Part shown: piece by piece, positions 50,104 through 61,636 of the stretch
Position numbering within the stretch: position 1 is the first letter of the stretch
How the letters are laid out: each line of letters starts with the position of its first letter
Origin: Mesorhabditis belari
Lineage: Eukaryota; Nematoda; Chromadorea; Rhabditida; Rhabditidae
Direction: 5' to 3'
Assembly: GCA_958450365.1 (NCBI GenBank)
Contig: CAUEEP010000912.1
Span: 796,501 to 860,500 of the forward strand
Length of the DNA: 64,000 nt
Made by a program: the position numbers and the translations under genes
Notes under the pieces: generated by a model
Databases searched by the model: none
Told to the model about the DNA's origin: nothing
The model's input: the letters and a program-made list of their open reading frames with translations, nothing else

Positions 50104-53100
50104 TCAATCACCAAGTCGAGCGGTATGCGAGGATCTGTGGTGACGGACGGATAGCTTCCGGAAGTCATCCTCCTCGCGGTGACAAGCACGGTGGAGGCAA
50201 CTAGAATTGGGTTTAGAGATTTGGATTTGAGTCGGTAATGTAAAGTTTATAACTCTTGAGTAGATTTTGGGTATTTGCGTCGGTTTTGCTTGGTTCTAAG
50301 TGATTATAACACTTATTAGTTTGGTGGATAAGTCTTGACACTTAATACGGTTCCAATGCGGTTCCAATACGGTTCCAATTTTCCTACTTTCGTTCAGAAA
50401 TTCCATCAATTGATCCAAATAGATAGAAAAGAAAATGTAATTAAAAAACGTTTATTGTTTGCTTTTCTTTCTTTTTAAACCAATCTAGCTTCGTTTCCAA
50501 GCGAATTTGTGCATAAAAACGCGTTTTTGGTAAAATCCGATTTAAAAGCTCTACAAAGAAATTGGCTAAATCAATTTCACTAAAAATCTACTGTATATAA
50601 TTGAGGGCTGTCTGTCTGTCCGTCCGTGCGTACGAAAATTCTTAGAGGCCTGGAGGAGCAGGTGTGGCCGAAGGTATAGCGCGGCGGTTTCCAGATCCGG
50701 GAATGGTGGGTTCCGGATCTAGACCGCGGGAGATTCTTTTGCTTTTTTGTTATTCAATGAAAGAAGTTGTCTTTGCTATGAATTATCTAATTGGAAAATG
50801 TTCGTTTTTTCAGAAAAAAAGATCAGGGAACGGGTTTTTCGGGCTGAAAATTGATACCCGGGGGCTTTCGACCATGCTGATGCCGAATCTGAAGTCAGAT
50901 TCGAGGCCTGTGAGCAAGTTAGCAAATTAGCAGCAAGTTAGCAAGCAAAGTTAGCAAGGTTTGGCCAAACGAAGTGTCGCGTAGTCGCTACTCAGGGCTC
51001 GGCTCGAGTTGGACCGATTACGATGTGTGCTATATTTTAGGATAGGACAATTTCTCCGCGCGGCCGTGTAGCGGATGCCAATCGCAGCTGGTTTAGCTAT
51101 ATACCTGACTTTTTGTGCTCTTTCTTTTTTCTATTGACAGCAAAATCGGTTTCTATGGATTAAAGTGCGTAAATCGATTAGGGAGTCACCATTTTTGACT
51201 CTTCAACTTCGCGCCGATGAAAAAATCCGAAACTGAAACCTTTTCAAAAGATTTTAACGCTCTTTTGCAGAAAAATACTTGGCTTTTCTATTAAAATTTA
51301 AGTCTATTAGTGAATTTCATTTCATTTCATGTCATTTCTAAACGAAAAGCTGAAAAAAAGCGATCAAGACATCAACCTAGTAGAATTTAACTAATTGAAA
51401 ACTAATAGAGCTAAAGTTTAGCCAAAAATCTGTAGATTTTACAACAATTGTAGCTTAGTGAGCTAAAATTGATCTGCAGAACTTTGCAGAACAAATTTCA
51501 TTTCCAATTTTAAAGCTCAACCTTCAACTCACTTGCTTGGCTCCAACTCATCTTGTGAAACGACAGCAATCGCACAATCAAAAGTGCTTTCAATTGAATT
51601 TTGAAGTGGAAGAGCTCTCGGGCTTTCTGATTTATCTAAACCAAAAAGTATATAAATATATTATATATAAAACTATAATATAATATAATATAACATAATA
51701 TAATATAATTTGGATAAAATACTATATATTGTATATATGTCGTAGCCGTTTACGAAATTCAGCCGCTAACGAATGAGGGTATTGCAGAAAAATTTAGTTA
51801 GTTAAATTAAATTTGATTCATTAATCTTTAACATTTAGGCTCATCCGGAATCGGTTTGAAAGGTCCAACAACAATTTTCTTGCCGATGACGTCTTTTCCG
51901 TTTTGCATAAATGTTTGAAATTAAAAACATGGTAAACTGAGTTGAATAGAGCTATGTTTGCATAAGCATAGATCAAATTGGAATCGAATTGGAATCGAAT
52001 TGGAATCGAATTGAAATCGAATTTGAATCGAATTGGAATCGAATTGGAATCGAATTGGAATCGAATTGGAATCAAATTGGAATCGAATTTGAATCGAATT
52101 GGAATCGAATTCGAATTGAATTGGAATCAAATTGGAATCCAATTAGAATCCGATTGGAATCGAATTGGAATCAAATTTGAATCAAATTTGAATCAAATTT
52201 GAATCGAATTCGAATCGAATTCGAATTGAATTGGAATCAAATTGGAATCAAATTGGAATCCAATTAGAATCCGATTGGAATCGAATTGGAATCAAATTTG
52301 AATCAAATTTGAATCAAATTTGAATCCGATTGGAATCGAATTGGAATCGAATTGGAATCGAATTGGAATCGAATTGGAATCGAATTGGAATCGAATTGGA
52401 ATCGAATTGGAATCGAATTGGAATCGAATTGGAATCGAATTGAAATCGAATTGGAATCAAATTGGAATCAAATTGGAATCCAATTAGAATCCGATTGGAG
52501 TCGAATTGGAATCGAATTGGAATCGAATTGCAATCGAATTGCAATCGAATTGAAATCGAATTGGAATCGAATTGGAATCGAATTGAAATCGAATTGGAAT
52601 CAAATTGGAATCAAATTGGAATCCAATTAGAATCCGATTGGAGTCGAATTGGAATCGAATTGGAATCGAATTGCAATCGAATTGCAATCGAATTGAAATC
52701 GAATTGGAATCGAATTGGAATCGAATTGGAATCGAATTGGAATCGAATTGCAATCGAATTGAAATCGAATTGGAATCGAATTGGAATCGAATTGGAATCA
52801 AATTGGAATCAAATTGGAATCGAATTGGAATCGAATTGGAATCGAATTGGAATTTCATTCGTAAACGGCGACGACATATGCATTTTTAGTTTAGTTTAGA
52901 CGACAGTTTTACCTCTTCGTCTTAAGAGTCTTTTTGAAAGAAGTGGAGACGCGGCACCAACACGATTCAGCACTAAAATTCTCTGGTCATTCGTTTTCTA
53001 TTATAGTAAACTGATAAATTTTCAATAAGATGATCTTCAAGAAATTTCAAGTTTAAACTCACATTGTCTAACAGAGTTATTCCTTTCCAGATCGGGTTTT

Positions 53101-56100
53101 CTTTTGTAACTTAATGCGGTTGATGGTTGAGTTTTGCTCTCAGGAAGTTCCGGCACAGACATTCTTCGAATTCGACTACTTCTAAAGTTCTCAGTGATTC
53201 TTTGATGATGATAATGATGAGTGAACTCAAGTCAGTATCAAAATCAAAACATTTTGAAAGTCAGATTCAAAATAAACACCAGTATCTATTCTAAATTCAA
53301 ATCCCAACACTTACTTTTTTCTTGGAGTCACCGGTGGTGGTCCATGATGCTCGGAGATCCTGAAAATACAGAAGTTATCAAGTTGTCAAAATTTAAGTTA
53401 TTTCCTACAATCCAGATCTGATTCCTTGCATCACTCGTCTCAACACCGATGCCGAGCGATCTCTTGGTCTCTCTCGCATAAAGCGTTTCACAATTGGCGA
53501 ATGTTCTGCGGACAACATGTCAAATTCGGCTAATTGCGCCACTGAGAGGCAGAAACCCTGCAATCTCTTTTGTTATTGCTTGATCCTTTGAATTATAGGT
53601 TTCATTCTGGATATAGTTCTGATAGAGTTCTATTCTGGATATAGTTCTGATAGAGTTCCATTCTTGATCTGGTTCTGATAGAGTTCCATTCTCGATCTAG
53701 CTCTGATAGAGTTCTATTCTGGATCTAGTTCTGATAGAGTTCTATTCTGGATCTAGTTCTGATAGAGTTCCATCCCCGATCTGGTTCTGATAGAGTTCTA
53801 TTCTGGATCTAGTTCTGATAGAGTTCCATTCTCGATCTGGTTCTGATAGAATTCTATTCCCGATCTAGTTCTGATAGAGTTCTATTCTGGATTCACGGCA
53901 GATTAACGAATGACAAATTTATCTAGATTTCGAAAAGTTTTCACGTTTTAGGAAATGCTTTGCTATTAGTTCGAAGGCAACACTAAATACTAATGGTTTT
54001 CTTCTTACTATAGCTTATCCACCGTTCCTCAAAAAGATTTTTGATCACATGATGTAACTGTAATCAGATTCTACCAATGACTAATAAAATTAGCTGGGAA
54101 TCATCATGTAGTGAACACGGCTTTAAACAAAAGCTTGTGGCAATCATCTGATCAAAAGCCAGCAATCATATAAGATGAGGGCCAAAGCCGATCCAATCCA
54201 CCCCGTCAAAACATAACAGGATGGAATTTCCCAAAAAAACATTTCTCTACGGCTATTGTTGGAGATTATTGAAGCTTATTGGAGATTATTTTATTGGAGA
54301 TTAGCTCTAAATCCTCACATCGGCTTCAAGTTCGGCCGAGATCTTCTCGTTTTGAAGAAGTTGACGAAACATGCCCATTTCTTCGTGATTACTCACACGG
54401 ACCACAATTTGTTTTACGGCGATCCACATCTGAATTCTGGAGATTGATTGGGGTATAATAAACAAACAGAGATAGGACTTTAAGAGACAGCCACTTTAAG
54501 AGAGTTCTTTAGGAAACAGGCAGCTTAGGATACGGTAATGGAGGAAACAGGCAGCTTAGGATACGGTAATGGAGTACGGTACTTAGGATACGGTACTGGG
54601 CTTTTACGCAAGGATATTGTAGGACTACTGTAACGAAAAAACCTGTAACAAAAAAAGCAAAAACTTTGGCGGCAAGTGGAATTGAACTCCCGAGTCTAGC
54701 AGTCTAGCTGGCTTTGGAGTCTAGCACACTATCCCCTAGACCACCGATGCTTTCCTTCCCCTCGGCGTGGCGCCTTGTTATAGGTGAGATTTGCCAAAAA
54801 TTGTCGAAACTTTGAACACGGTTTTTCTCAAAAACCAGGGCCTTTGGAGAAAAAATAAAAAATAGAATTTTTAGAATGTTTCTGAGAATTCTACGGGGGC
54901 TTTTTGTAGCTAGACTTAGCTAAGCTAAGTCGAAAACAAGGGTTGAAACAGTTAGGAGTCCATTATTAAGAGAAATTTACCGTATTTGATATGCCGATAG
55001 ACTTGCTGATAGCTATACTACTGGACAAGGAAATATCATATTTGAAAAACGATCGTCACTTTCGCGCGTCTGTAGCTCCCTTGTCTTTACCGTATTTCTA
55101 AATGTGAATATTACCATTGTGTAGCCCTTGAAAAGAGCTTTCAGAAAATGTATAACACTAATAGTTTAAACAGAAAGACAAGGGAGTTACGGACGCGCGA
55201 AAGTGACGATCGTTTTCCAAATATGATATTTCATTGTCCAGTAGTGTACAAAGCAGTATGAACTTTACTACCTACAGCTATCATATTTTATGATAATTTT
55301 TGATTCAAGAAGATATAAAAATTGTTCAATCTCAGAAGCTAAATCGATTCTCCTAAAACCCACAGAGATCGTGAAATTTTTCGCCAAACTCGACAACAAA
55401 ATCGAAGCCGCAATCCCGATTGGCAGCGATCCAGCAGAGAAATCGAAAAGCTAAACGAGAAGAATAATTTTCAAATAGTTTACAAACCACTGAGTATTTA
55501 TAACATTTTCGCTTCTTGAAACGATTGTTCTCAATGAAGTTTGAGATGTGAAGAAAAGCTTGATCACAATGAGTCTTCAAATTGTCGGCTGACTCATGCA
55601 AGGAATCTCCATCACACCAATAGAGTTGAGCAACCACTATAGTTTTGATTTCCAAATAGATTCAAAGATTTGTTTTACCTTTTCGATGATCGATTCGATC
55701 GATCCAGGTCCGATTCGTGATTGGCAATGGTTCCTTTTTGACGAGGTTCTCCGATTGGTATCCGATCCAATCAACCCCCGTTCGGAAAACTTGTTCCAGT
55801 AAGTCTAGAAAGACTCTAGTATAAAGCTATAAAGCTATGAAGCTAGAAGGCTATAAAGCTATAAAGCTATAAAGCTATAAAGCTATAAAGCTACAAAACT
55901 ATAAAATTATAAAACTATAAAGCTCTAACCTTTCTAAACCTTTAAATGTTATATATAGTGGTCCACAGCATTGCTTGCTTTGCTGTGAACATTGCTCTTC
56001 TCACTTACTACAGAGTGTTATTGGAACCAGTAGATTATTGGGTTTAAAGCTCGCTTTGTACAAATCTAATGTCAAAAAAGAAAGAGACATATGAAACACA

Positions 56101-57477
56101 TAAACTTTAACAAGTTTAAGTCACTTGTTAAAAAAAATTATTGTCTTTTGCACTCTTGCTTGCCTAGAAACACCTGTGGAAAGCGCATGGAGGTCGGATG
56201 AATTGAGTTTGCTACAAACTCTTGTTAAGCTTTCTTAGAAAGACTAAAACTGAACTTTTGGAAGAACTGAAATGTGATTCTAATATTTTTAATATCTCGT
56301 TTTGATACATCGAACTTTTGATGCATCGAACCTGATTTAGAAAATAACATCTAGGTCCGACAGATCCCTTAAAACACAGACAGATTACGTTACAGACAGA
56401 TTAAAATCAATTTACTATAAAGATTCAACTCTTTCACTGAACTAAGTAATGTCAAATCCTTTTAGTTAAAGCTATAAAGATATATAAACTAGCTTTTTGT
56501 GCTGTGGAAGCTGGTTTCTCAGCTTTTTTTGTTGTGGAAGCTGTTTCTGAGATAAAAAGCCAGCGAGTGATTTGCTTTAAAGCTTCAAAAGAGTAGTTAA
56601 ATTGGTTTGTATTGCAAGGAAATATTTTGATGCATCGAACCTGATTTAGAAAATAACATCTAGGTTCAACAGATCCCTTAAAACACAGACAGATTAAAAT
56701 CAATAAAATCAATCAAATCAATCAAATCAATCAATTTACTACAAAGATTTAACTCTTTCATTGAACTAAGTAATGTCGTTTTTTTAGTTTTTATACAGTC
56801 GAACCTCCTTAGTGAACCTCGAGTGAACACCTCGATAGTGAGCTAACCTCGATAGTGAACTAACCTCAATAGTGAGCCAACCTCAATAGTGAGCTAACCT
56901 CGATAGTAACCGGTTTTTTAGGATCCCCCTGAATTGATTTAGTACTAAATAAACCTCGATAGTAAACGGTTTTTTAGGGTCCCTTCCATAGTTCACTAAC
57001 AAGGTTCGACTGTACTTGAAATTCCGGCAAATCGTCCGCGATCAAACGCCCGATTTATAAATTTGTTACTAGTAAAAGATAGAATTCTTCTGGAAACATT
57101 TTATTTGACGCTTTTTATACATTTTTATTCAATATTCATAAAACAAGCTAAAAAAAATCTAAAGTTAATTGGTATTTGCCTTAAAATCTATAAATCCAGT
57201 AAAGGGTTTTGAACTTTTGACTTTTGACAGAACTTTTGGAGCACCAGAAGTCAAACCAGATCTGGCAAGCCTTAGCTTTTGTTAGGAAATTTGCTTTTGG
57301 AAGAACTCTGGCTGTTCACAGTGAGTTCACAGTTGAGTTCACAGTTCACAGTTGTTTTTATTGCTTACTAAAATCTCGATCAGAATCAAATAGCGATGGT
57401 CTTCTTTGTATCCACATATCCACATCCAAATCGTATTGCCGAAGAATATCAGCATCAGAAGCAAATATAATCTCCAT
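50104..57477 (-). CDS. Unassigned nematode gene, 10 exons, about 335 aa
   Basis: Exons in order: 57477-57369, 55804-55679, 55450-55360, 54436-54319, 53557-53409, 53359-53315, 53181-53063, 52972-52913, 51626-51533, 50200-50104. All phases close. The weakest donor is GTTTTA after 55360. ATG at 57477 lies 20 nt after a TTCAG acceptor, as in trans-spliced mRNAs. N-terminal half (1-150), acidic and helix-like, starts MEIIFASDADILRQYDLDVD and includes LLEQVFRTGVDWIGYQ and MWIAVKQIVVRVSNHEEMGM. The second half is basic and Ser/Pro-rich (KRFMRERPRDRSASVLRRVM; RRMSVPELPES with a PKA-type site near Ser221) and ends HTARLGD. No membrane segment or known domain seen. I do not recognise the family. Probably a cytosolic or nuclear phosphoprotein (inference from composition only). 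Confidence 0.65.
50640..50935 (+). other. tRNA-like/SINE fragment in GC-rich DNA
   Basis: GTGTGGCCGAAGGTATAGCG resembles a Leu/Ser tRNA A box; GGTGGGTTCCGGATCTAGAC resembles a B box. GC-rich relative to flanks. Not a complete tRNA. Confidence 0.35.
51738..52880. mobile_element. Possible transposon carrying the 11-bp array
   Basis: ATATGTCGTAGCCGTTTACG at 51738 returns inverted at about 52857-52878 (CGTAAACGGCGACGACATAT), one mismatch over about 21 bp. Between them are the 11-bp array and a short open stretch (51821-51936). It lies wholly within intron 8 (51627-52912) of the minus-strand gene. Confidence 0.5.
51973..52852. repeat. 11-bp satellite (unit AATTGGAATCG), about 80 copies
   Basis: Variants (AATTTGAATCA, AATTGCAATCG, AATTAGAATCC) recur in higher-order blocks: a series around GGAATCCAATTAGAATCCGA repeats at about 52135, 52257, 52480 and 52620. 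All strands read as long ORFs, which are artefacts. Confidence 0.95.
53600..53893. repeat. 30-bp repeat (TCTATTCTGGATCTAGTTCT + GATAGAGT), about 10 copies
   Basis: In intron 4 of the minus-strand gene. Alternates TTCTGGATCTAG and TTCTCGATCTGG forms. Confidence 0.9.
54665..54750 (-). other. tRNA-like sequence with CCA-type anticodon position, degenerate
   Basis: Minus strand GGTGGTCTAGGGGATAGTG (A box) and GGGAGTTCAATTCC (B-box-like). The region CTCCAAA could be a Trp (CCA) loop, but the stem has mismatches and about 10 extra bases (AGCTAGACTG) follow. Acceptor halves do not pair. Lies in intron 3 of the minus-strand gene; pseudogene or SINE. Confidence 0.4.
55021..55241. mobile_element. Family A MITE, complete, 221 bp
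   Basis: TA-flanked; CTGGACAAGGAAATATCATA and inverted end. In intron 3 of the minus-strand gene. Confidence 0.9.
55838..55920. repeat. 9-bp repeat (CTATAAAGC)
   Basis: About nine copies, just upstream (minus strand) of exon 2, in intron 1 of the minus-strand gene. Confidence 0.85.
56796..57012. mobile_element. Pogo/Tigger-type MITE, 217 bp
   Basis: TA-flanked; CAGTCGAACCTCCTTAGTGA at the left end, GTTCACTAACAAGGTTCGAC + TG at the right. CAGTCGAACCTC ends are typical of pogo/Tigger derivatives. An internal CTCGATAGTGAACTAAC repeat occupies 56815-56905. Confidence 0.75.
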
Positions 57478-57505
57478 CAGAAGATCAGAAGAAACTGCTG
57501 AAGAT
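57478..57505 (-). promoter_or_regulatory. Trans-splice acceptor and short 5' leader
   Basis: TTGATCTTCAG on the minus strand followed by 20 nt of leader and the ATG. It could instead be a cis-acceptor if the frame continues upstream (the leader is open). Confidence 0.4.
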
Positions 57506-57883
57506 CAAATTTTCAATTCAAATTACTAAACTGGTTTCCAGTATAGTTTTAAACTAAATTGAAATTCGAAGAATGAAATGAACTGTGAAGTCAGATTGAA
57601 TTTGAAAGATTGAAGTCATCCGGGTAAATGCATTTACATCAATTTCCCAATTTTGGTTTCTAATCAAAGTTTTGTTAAAGTTTTGTTAAAACGATTATTC
57701 AATTGGGAACTTTTTTTCCCTAATCCAAAAGCGCTCAAGTGGAAAGGGATTCATCTCAACTTTGCTTCCTGGAAAAATAGAGATCATTTTGATGAAAGTG
57801 TGTAAACGATGAATCGAAAAATCTCTTTATTTGTGATTCAACAGAAAAATGTGCCTCAAAAAGCTCTAGTACAAAGGATTTTA

Positions 57884-58507
57884 TTAGGTTGTTCGGATAT
57901 AAACGAGCGTTTGCACTGCTTAACTCGTGAGGAAGCCATTTTCCACATTTGATCGCCTTTCCAATGGCGTGGAGATGCACATCAATAGTAGAATTTGAAC
58001 ATAGAAATTGTATAAGTATAATAATAGAAATGTATAATAGAAAGCGCAAGTTCACGCGTCGTTTGACATGGATCCGATTCGATTGCAGTCCTCAAAATAA
58101 CGTTGTCTACCGCTTGAGGTAGACAGCGATATTCTTGACAAGAGTGTTCATCATTCTCGAGACTTTCATCACCATTCCGAAGGCCTTGGAACCAGGCTCG
58201 GCATCGGCTTTCGGACAATACATCATTCCCAAATGCTTTGACCAAATCTCGATGGGATTCCGCGACTGTTTTGCCCAGTTTGAAGTCGAAAAGTAGGCAG
58301 ACGCGAACTTGATATACTTGAAGTCGATCTAAACTCTAGATCTAGATCTAAAGCAAGAAAAAAATCTTAAAAATAAGAAATTATCCGTTTAAAAAGGTTC
58401 CAAATATGCACAAGATAACGTACTTTTTAAATAAAGAAAGACATTTTTTAAACGCTTTTCTCGCAACAATAAGTTTAGCAACGCCTGTTTATATCCGAAC
58501 AACCCAA
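57884..58507 (-). pseudogene. Mariner deletion derivative with both ends
   Basis: TA-flanked; TTAGGTTGTTCGGATATAAA and its inverted copy. The minus strand keeps the transposase N-terminus (KAFGNDVLSESRCRAWFQGL, RNGDESLEN, ESDPCQTTREL) and, after an AT-rich insertion of about 70 bp, GKAIKCGKWLPHELSSANA. Then it jumps straight to the terminal repeat. The whole D,D34D catalytic region is missing. Confidence 0.85.
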
Positions 58508-58519
58508 TAGGTTCACTTG

Positions 58520-60520
58520 GTTTTAGGTTCAAATTTTGAAGTTTTTAAGAGGGTTGCTGCTTTTTTGAAACTTGTAAAAGGTCCACTAATTAAACAAAGA
58601 ATAAGCTGATTTTGTTTACAAACAGGATTGGGATGAAATCGCGATTTACTATCCCTATTTTCCTACCCCAGTTACTATTCCTAGTAAAATTTTCATTACC
58701 GCTTGTAAAATCATTATCACTCCAAGAAAAACCTGTATTATCACTCGTCAAATCTTTACTAGGATTATCAAAAACTCAATTTTTATAATATGTCAATTTT
58801 TAAAAACTACAGTAACATTCTTCAAGCTTTTACCGAATCTATTCTGATCTGGTCCGGAAGGTCAAAATTAACGAACAAAAACACCACAAGCAAGATTACA
58901 AGCAAAAACAAATATTTTGGAAAATTTGGCCTTTTTTTGGTTGGTTTCCTTCATTTTAGAAAGCCTACTGCTTGAGAGGGGAACACACTATTAGCCTCGT
59001 AGTACAGACTGCCGCAGAATTACCCGCACTCAGTTCAGATTCTCCAGCTTAGCGAAGAATCAATCAATCGACCTAATTATTTTTTTATTATCAAATGGTT
59101 TGGTTCGAATCCTTTTACTGGCTGAGCAAAGCTTGTAAGCAGATGGACTAGGGAGCCCTATAGATCGATCTGAAAACTGAAACGGCGCGATCTGAAACTC
59201 GATCCAGATTTGACAACGTTCCCTAATTAGTGAATTAGACTAGGAAATTGTTATTCGTCTAGTGATGCTCCTATTTTTGTACATTTTAGTATTTTGGTGC
59301 TGTTCTTATTGACACAATTTGAAAACAACGAGTTACTCGAAAGATTATAACCAATGATCTCAACTCAAAAAATGTAAGCTAAGCAATGGCAAGCTGATGA
59401 AAAGTATCCCATTATTGAATAGAAAAATATCCAAAAAAAAGTCAGATTGATTTGTTTTTTCACCCACATATAAATAATAACAAAAAACACCGGTAAAACT
59501 GGTAAAAACTGGTAAAAACTAGTAAAAACTACTCCCCGATCTTGAACGAGCTAATCAGATTCAACTTCAATCAGATTTCGATAAAGAAACTCTCAAAGAA
59601 GTTGAAAATTCAGTCTACAATTGTGCATAAATGATTGTGGTTTTGTTAAGTGAAAAAGGGGGGAAATCACATGAAAATCGGATAAGTGGTGGAGAAAAGA
59701 AAAGGGAGAATAATTCCATGGAAACATTTCCACCCCATTCTCCTCATTTTCCCCTTCAATTCTCTTCATTTTCTTTATCCAATCCCGAATGTTAACCCGG
59801 GATTAGTGAGAAAAAGCTGAGAAGAAAGGAGGATTTTCTCAAAGTTTTTCACTTATTTTTAATCTAAAATTATGAAACGATTACTAGTCCATCAAAAAAT
59901 CCAAAAGATGAAAGTGATGTAGCTACATTGGTTGCAAAACGGTGAAGATTAAATGTTACTTTTCGCTTTCTACACGAAATCGTTCAAGTGAAAATAAAAT
60001 GAGAACATTTTTGAGTAAAAGAAAGGCTAAATATGATACGTAGTTAGAGTTTTGGGCCTCAAAGGCTTCAAAAACAGGCTTCAAAAAAGGATAACAAATT
60101 TGCAAAAAAGAGAACACCATACAGCTTAAGTTTTACTAGAGAATTCTGTGAGATTCCCTGGTGAAACGATGAAAGAAACTTTGAAATCATCGATGAAATG
60201 TCAGATTGACCAAGGTCGCATTTGAAAACTCGTTCCCGCTTTAATAAAATTCCCTAATTAACAACAATAAAATTTGTTGAGTGCCAAATTTTTGGTGTCA
60301 TTTCACTTTTTTGGGTAAAGTTTGAGAAACTCAATTTATTAGGTACATGCATAAGGAATGCGGCTTGTTAAATTGCTTCTGGAAAAAAAGTTAGACTTTT
60401 GTTTTTGATTTAGTCAAGTTTGACTGTTTAGATTAAATGATTAAATTGCTAACTTTAAGAGCTTAGTTACTGTAGCACTTACCGTCAAGGAAACTATAAA
60501 ATGTAAGTTTGGTTTTGTTT
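58520..60520. other. Gene-free stretch with minor features
   Basis: Short repeat AACTGGTAAAAACTGGTAAA at 59490-59525. A coding-like frame without a usable acceptor at 59539-59630 (PDLERANQIQLQSDFDKETL ... NCA, stop). Otherwise AT-rich. Confidence 0.4.
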
Positions 60521-60771
60521 TGTTTTTGTTTAGTCAAAAAAAATGATGCGAAACCAAAAATTTGGCAATTTGGCACTCAAATATAATATAATAGAATAGT
60601 TTATTAAAAAGAATTTTAAAAGAACATGAGTAAACATACAAAAAGTACAAAAAAGTACAAACAAAAAGTACAAAAAGCCGCTTGGATCGATGATATTGAT
60701 TAGCAAGTCTAGTGCAAGAATTAGTACTCAACCTAATAGCTTTGGTCGAATCCTACTTCAGGATTAGACCA

Positions 60772-60840
60772 AAGGTACCAAAGGTTTGCAAGGGACCAAA
60801 GGTTTGCAAGGGACCAAAGGTTTGCAAGGGACCAAAGGTT
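60772..60840. repeat. 18-bp repeat (AAAGGTTTGCAAGGGACC), 4 copies
   Basis: Sits at the end of the duplicated segment 60840-60935 described with 62645-62940. Confidence 0.85.
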
Positions 60841-61094
60841 TGTTTTTATTAAAATCAAATAAAGAGCCATCAATCGATCGTTTCGGCAAGGTAAATGCTT
60901 GAAAACAGATCTATTTTGGTTCATAATCTTTTAAAAAGCGTAACTGCCTATTTGTGCTTTGCTTGTCTAGCGGGTTGCCTGTTCATAACTCATTGAGTGA
61001 TGAAATCATGGTACAAAAAGTACTTGAACATTACCCAATCAGCAAGGGGAAACGAGATTCGACGCAATGTTTTCTAATCAAAGTTTACCGAAAA

Positions 61095-61214
61095 GAAAGG
61101 AACTTTCTGAAAAGCCTAATATTAATTTCTAACATATGATAGAATATGATAGAAATTTGTTGGAACGAGGCAACAAGTTTCTATCATATTCTATCATATA
61201 TTAGAAATTAATAT
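61095..61214. repeat. Hairpin, arms about 48 bp
   Basis: GCCTAATATTAATTTCTAAC + ATATGATAGAATATGATAGAAA returns inverted after TTGTTGGAACGAGGCAACA. It joins two inverted ends (TTTCTGAAAAGCC and GGCTGTTCAGAAAG). Confidence 0.75.
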
Positions 61215-61636
61215 TAGGCTGTTCAGAAAGTCTTTTCGTTTCTTTTCATACTTCCGTTGAAAAATAACAAACTCATCAATTGACCTATGGAGTTAAATGA
61301 GCCATAGCTCTTTTCTTAGCTTCCTTGGCTGCCAAAGGCTAGATTCTATCTTGTGCCTTCGTCCATTTCTATTTTGCACTCGATTCTATCGCATTTTTCT
61401 TCAAATTGGCCTAAAATTGCCGACATAAACGCGTTTTAATGTTATTTTGCCGAAAAATAATTGGCTTTCGAACGAAATAAACCGTAGTTCAATTGATGCA
61501 TTTGTTGGTTTTAAACGAAAGTACGATTGGCTACGATAATTGGCTTTCGAACGAAATAAACCGTAGTTCAATTGGTGCATTTGTCGGTTTTAAACGGAAG
61601 TCCGAAAAGAAACGAAAAGTCTTTTTGAACAACGTT
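61215..61636. mobile_element. Mariner-like MITE with internal duplication
   Basis: Ends TTCAGAAAGTCTTTTCGTTT and AAACGAAAAGTCTTTTTGAA. Inside, ATTGGCTTTCGAACGAAATA + AACCGTAGTTCAATT occurs twice (61450 and 61540) as a roughly 90-bp tandem duplication. Confidence 0.65.

Noticed and set aside
51821..52899. Several ORFs (up to 145 codons) and a possible terminal exon at 51821-51936
   Set aside because: The ORFs are the 11-bp array. The exon 51821-51936 joins in phase with exon 8, but it lies inside the inverted-end element. Exons at 51626-51533 and 50200-50104 also join in phase, with better splice signals and a following poly(A) signal.
55353..55802. Plus-strand exons antisense to exons 2-3 of the minus-strand gene
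   Set aside because: Frames are open on both strands, but only the minus frames join in phase with each other and with the exon at 57369.
59539..59630. Coding-like stretch on plus strand
   Set aside because: In-frame stop just upstream and no acceptor or start codon, so no gene model is possible.
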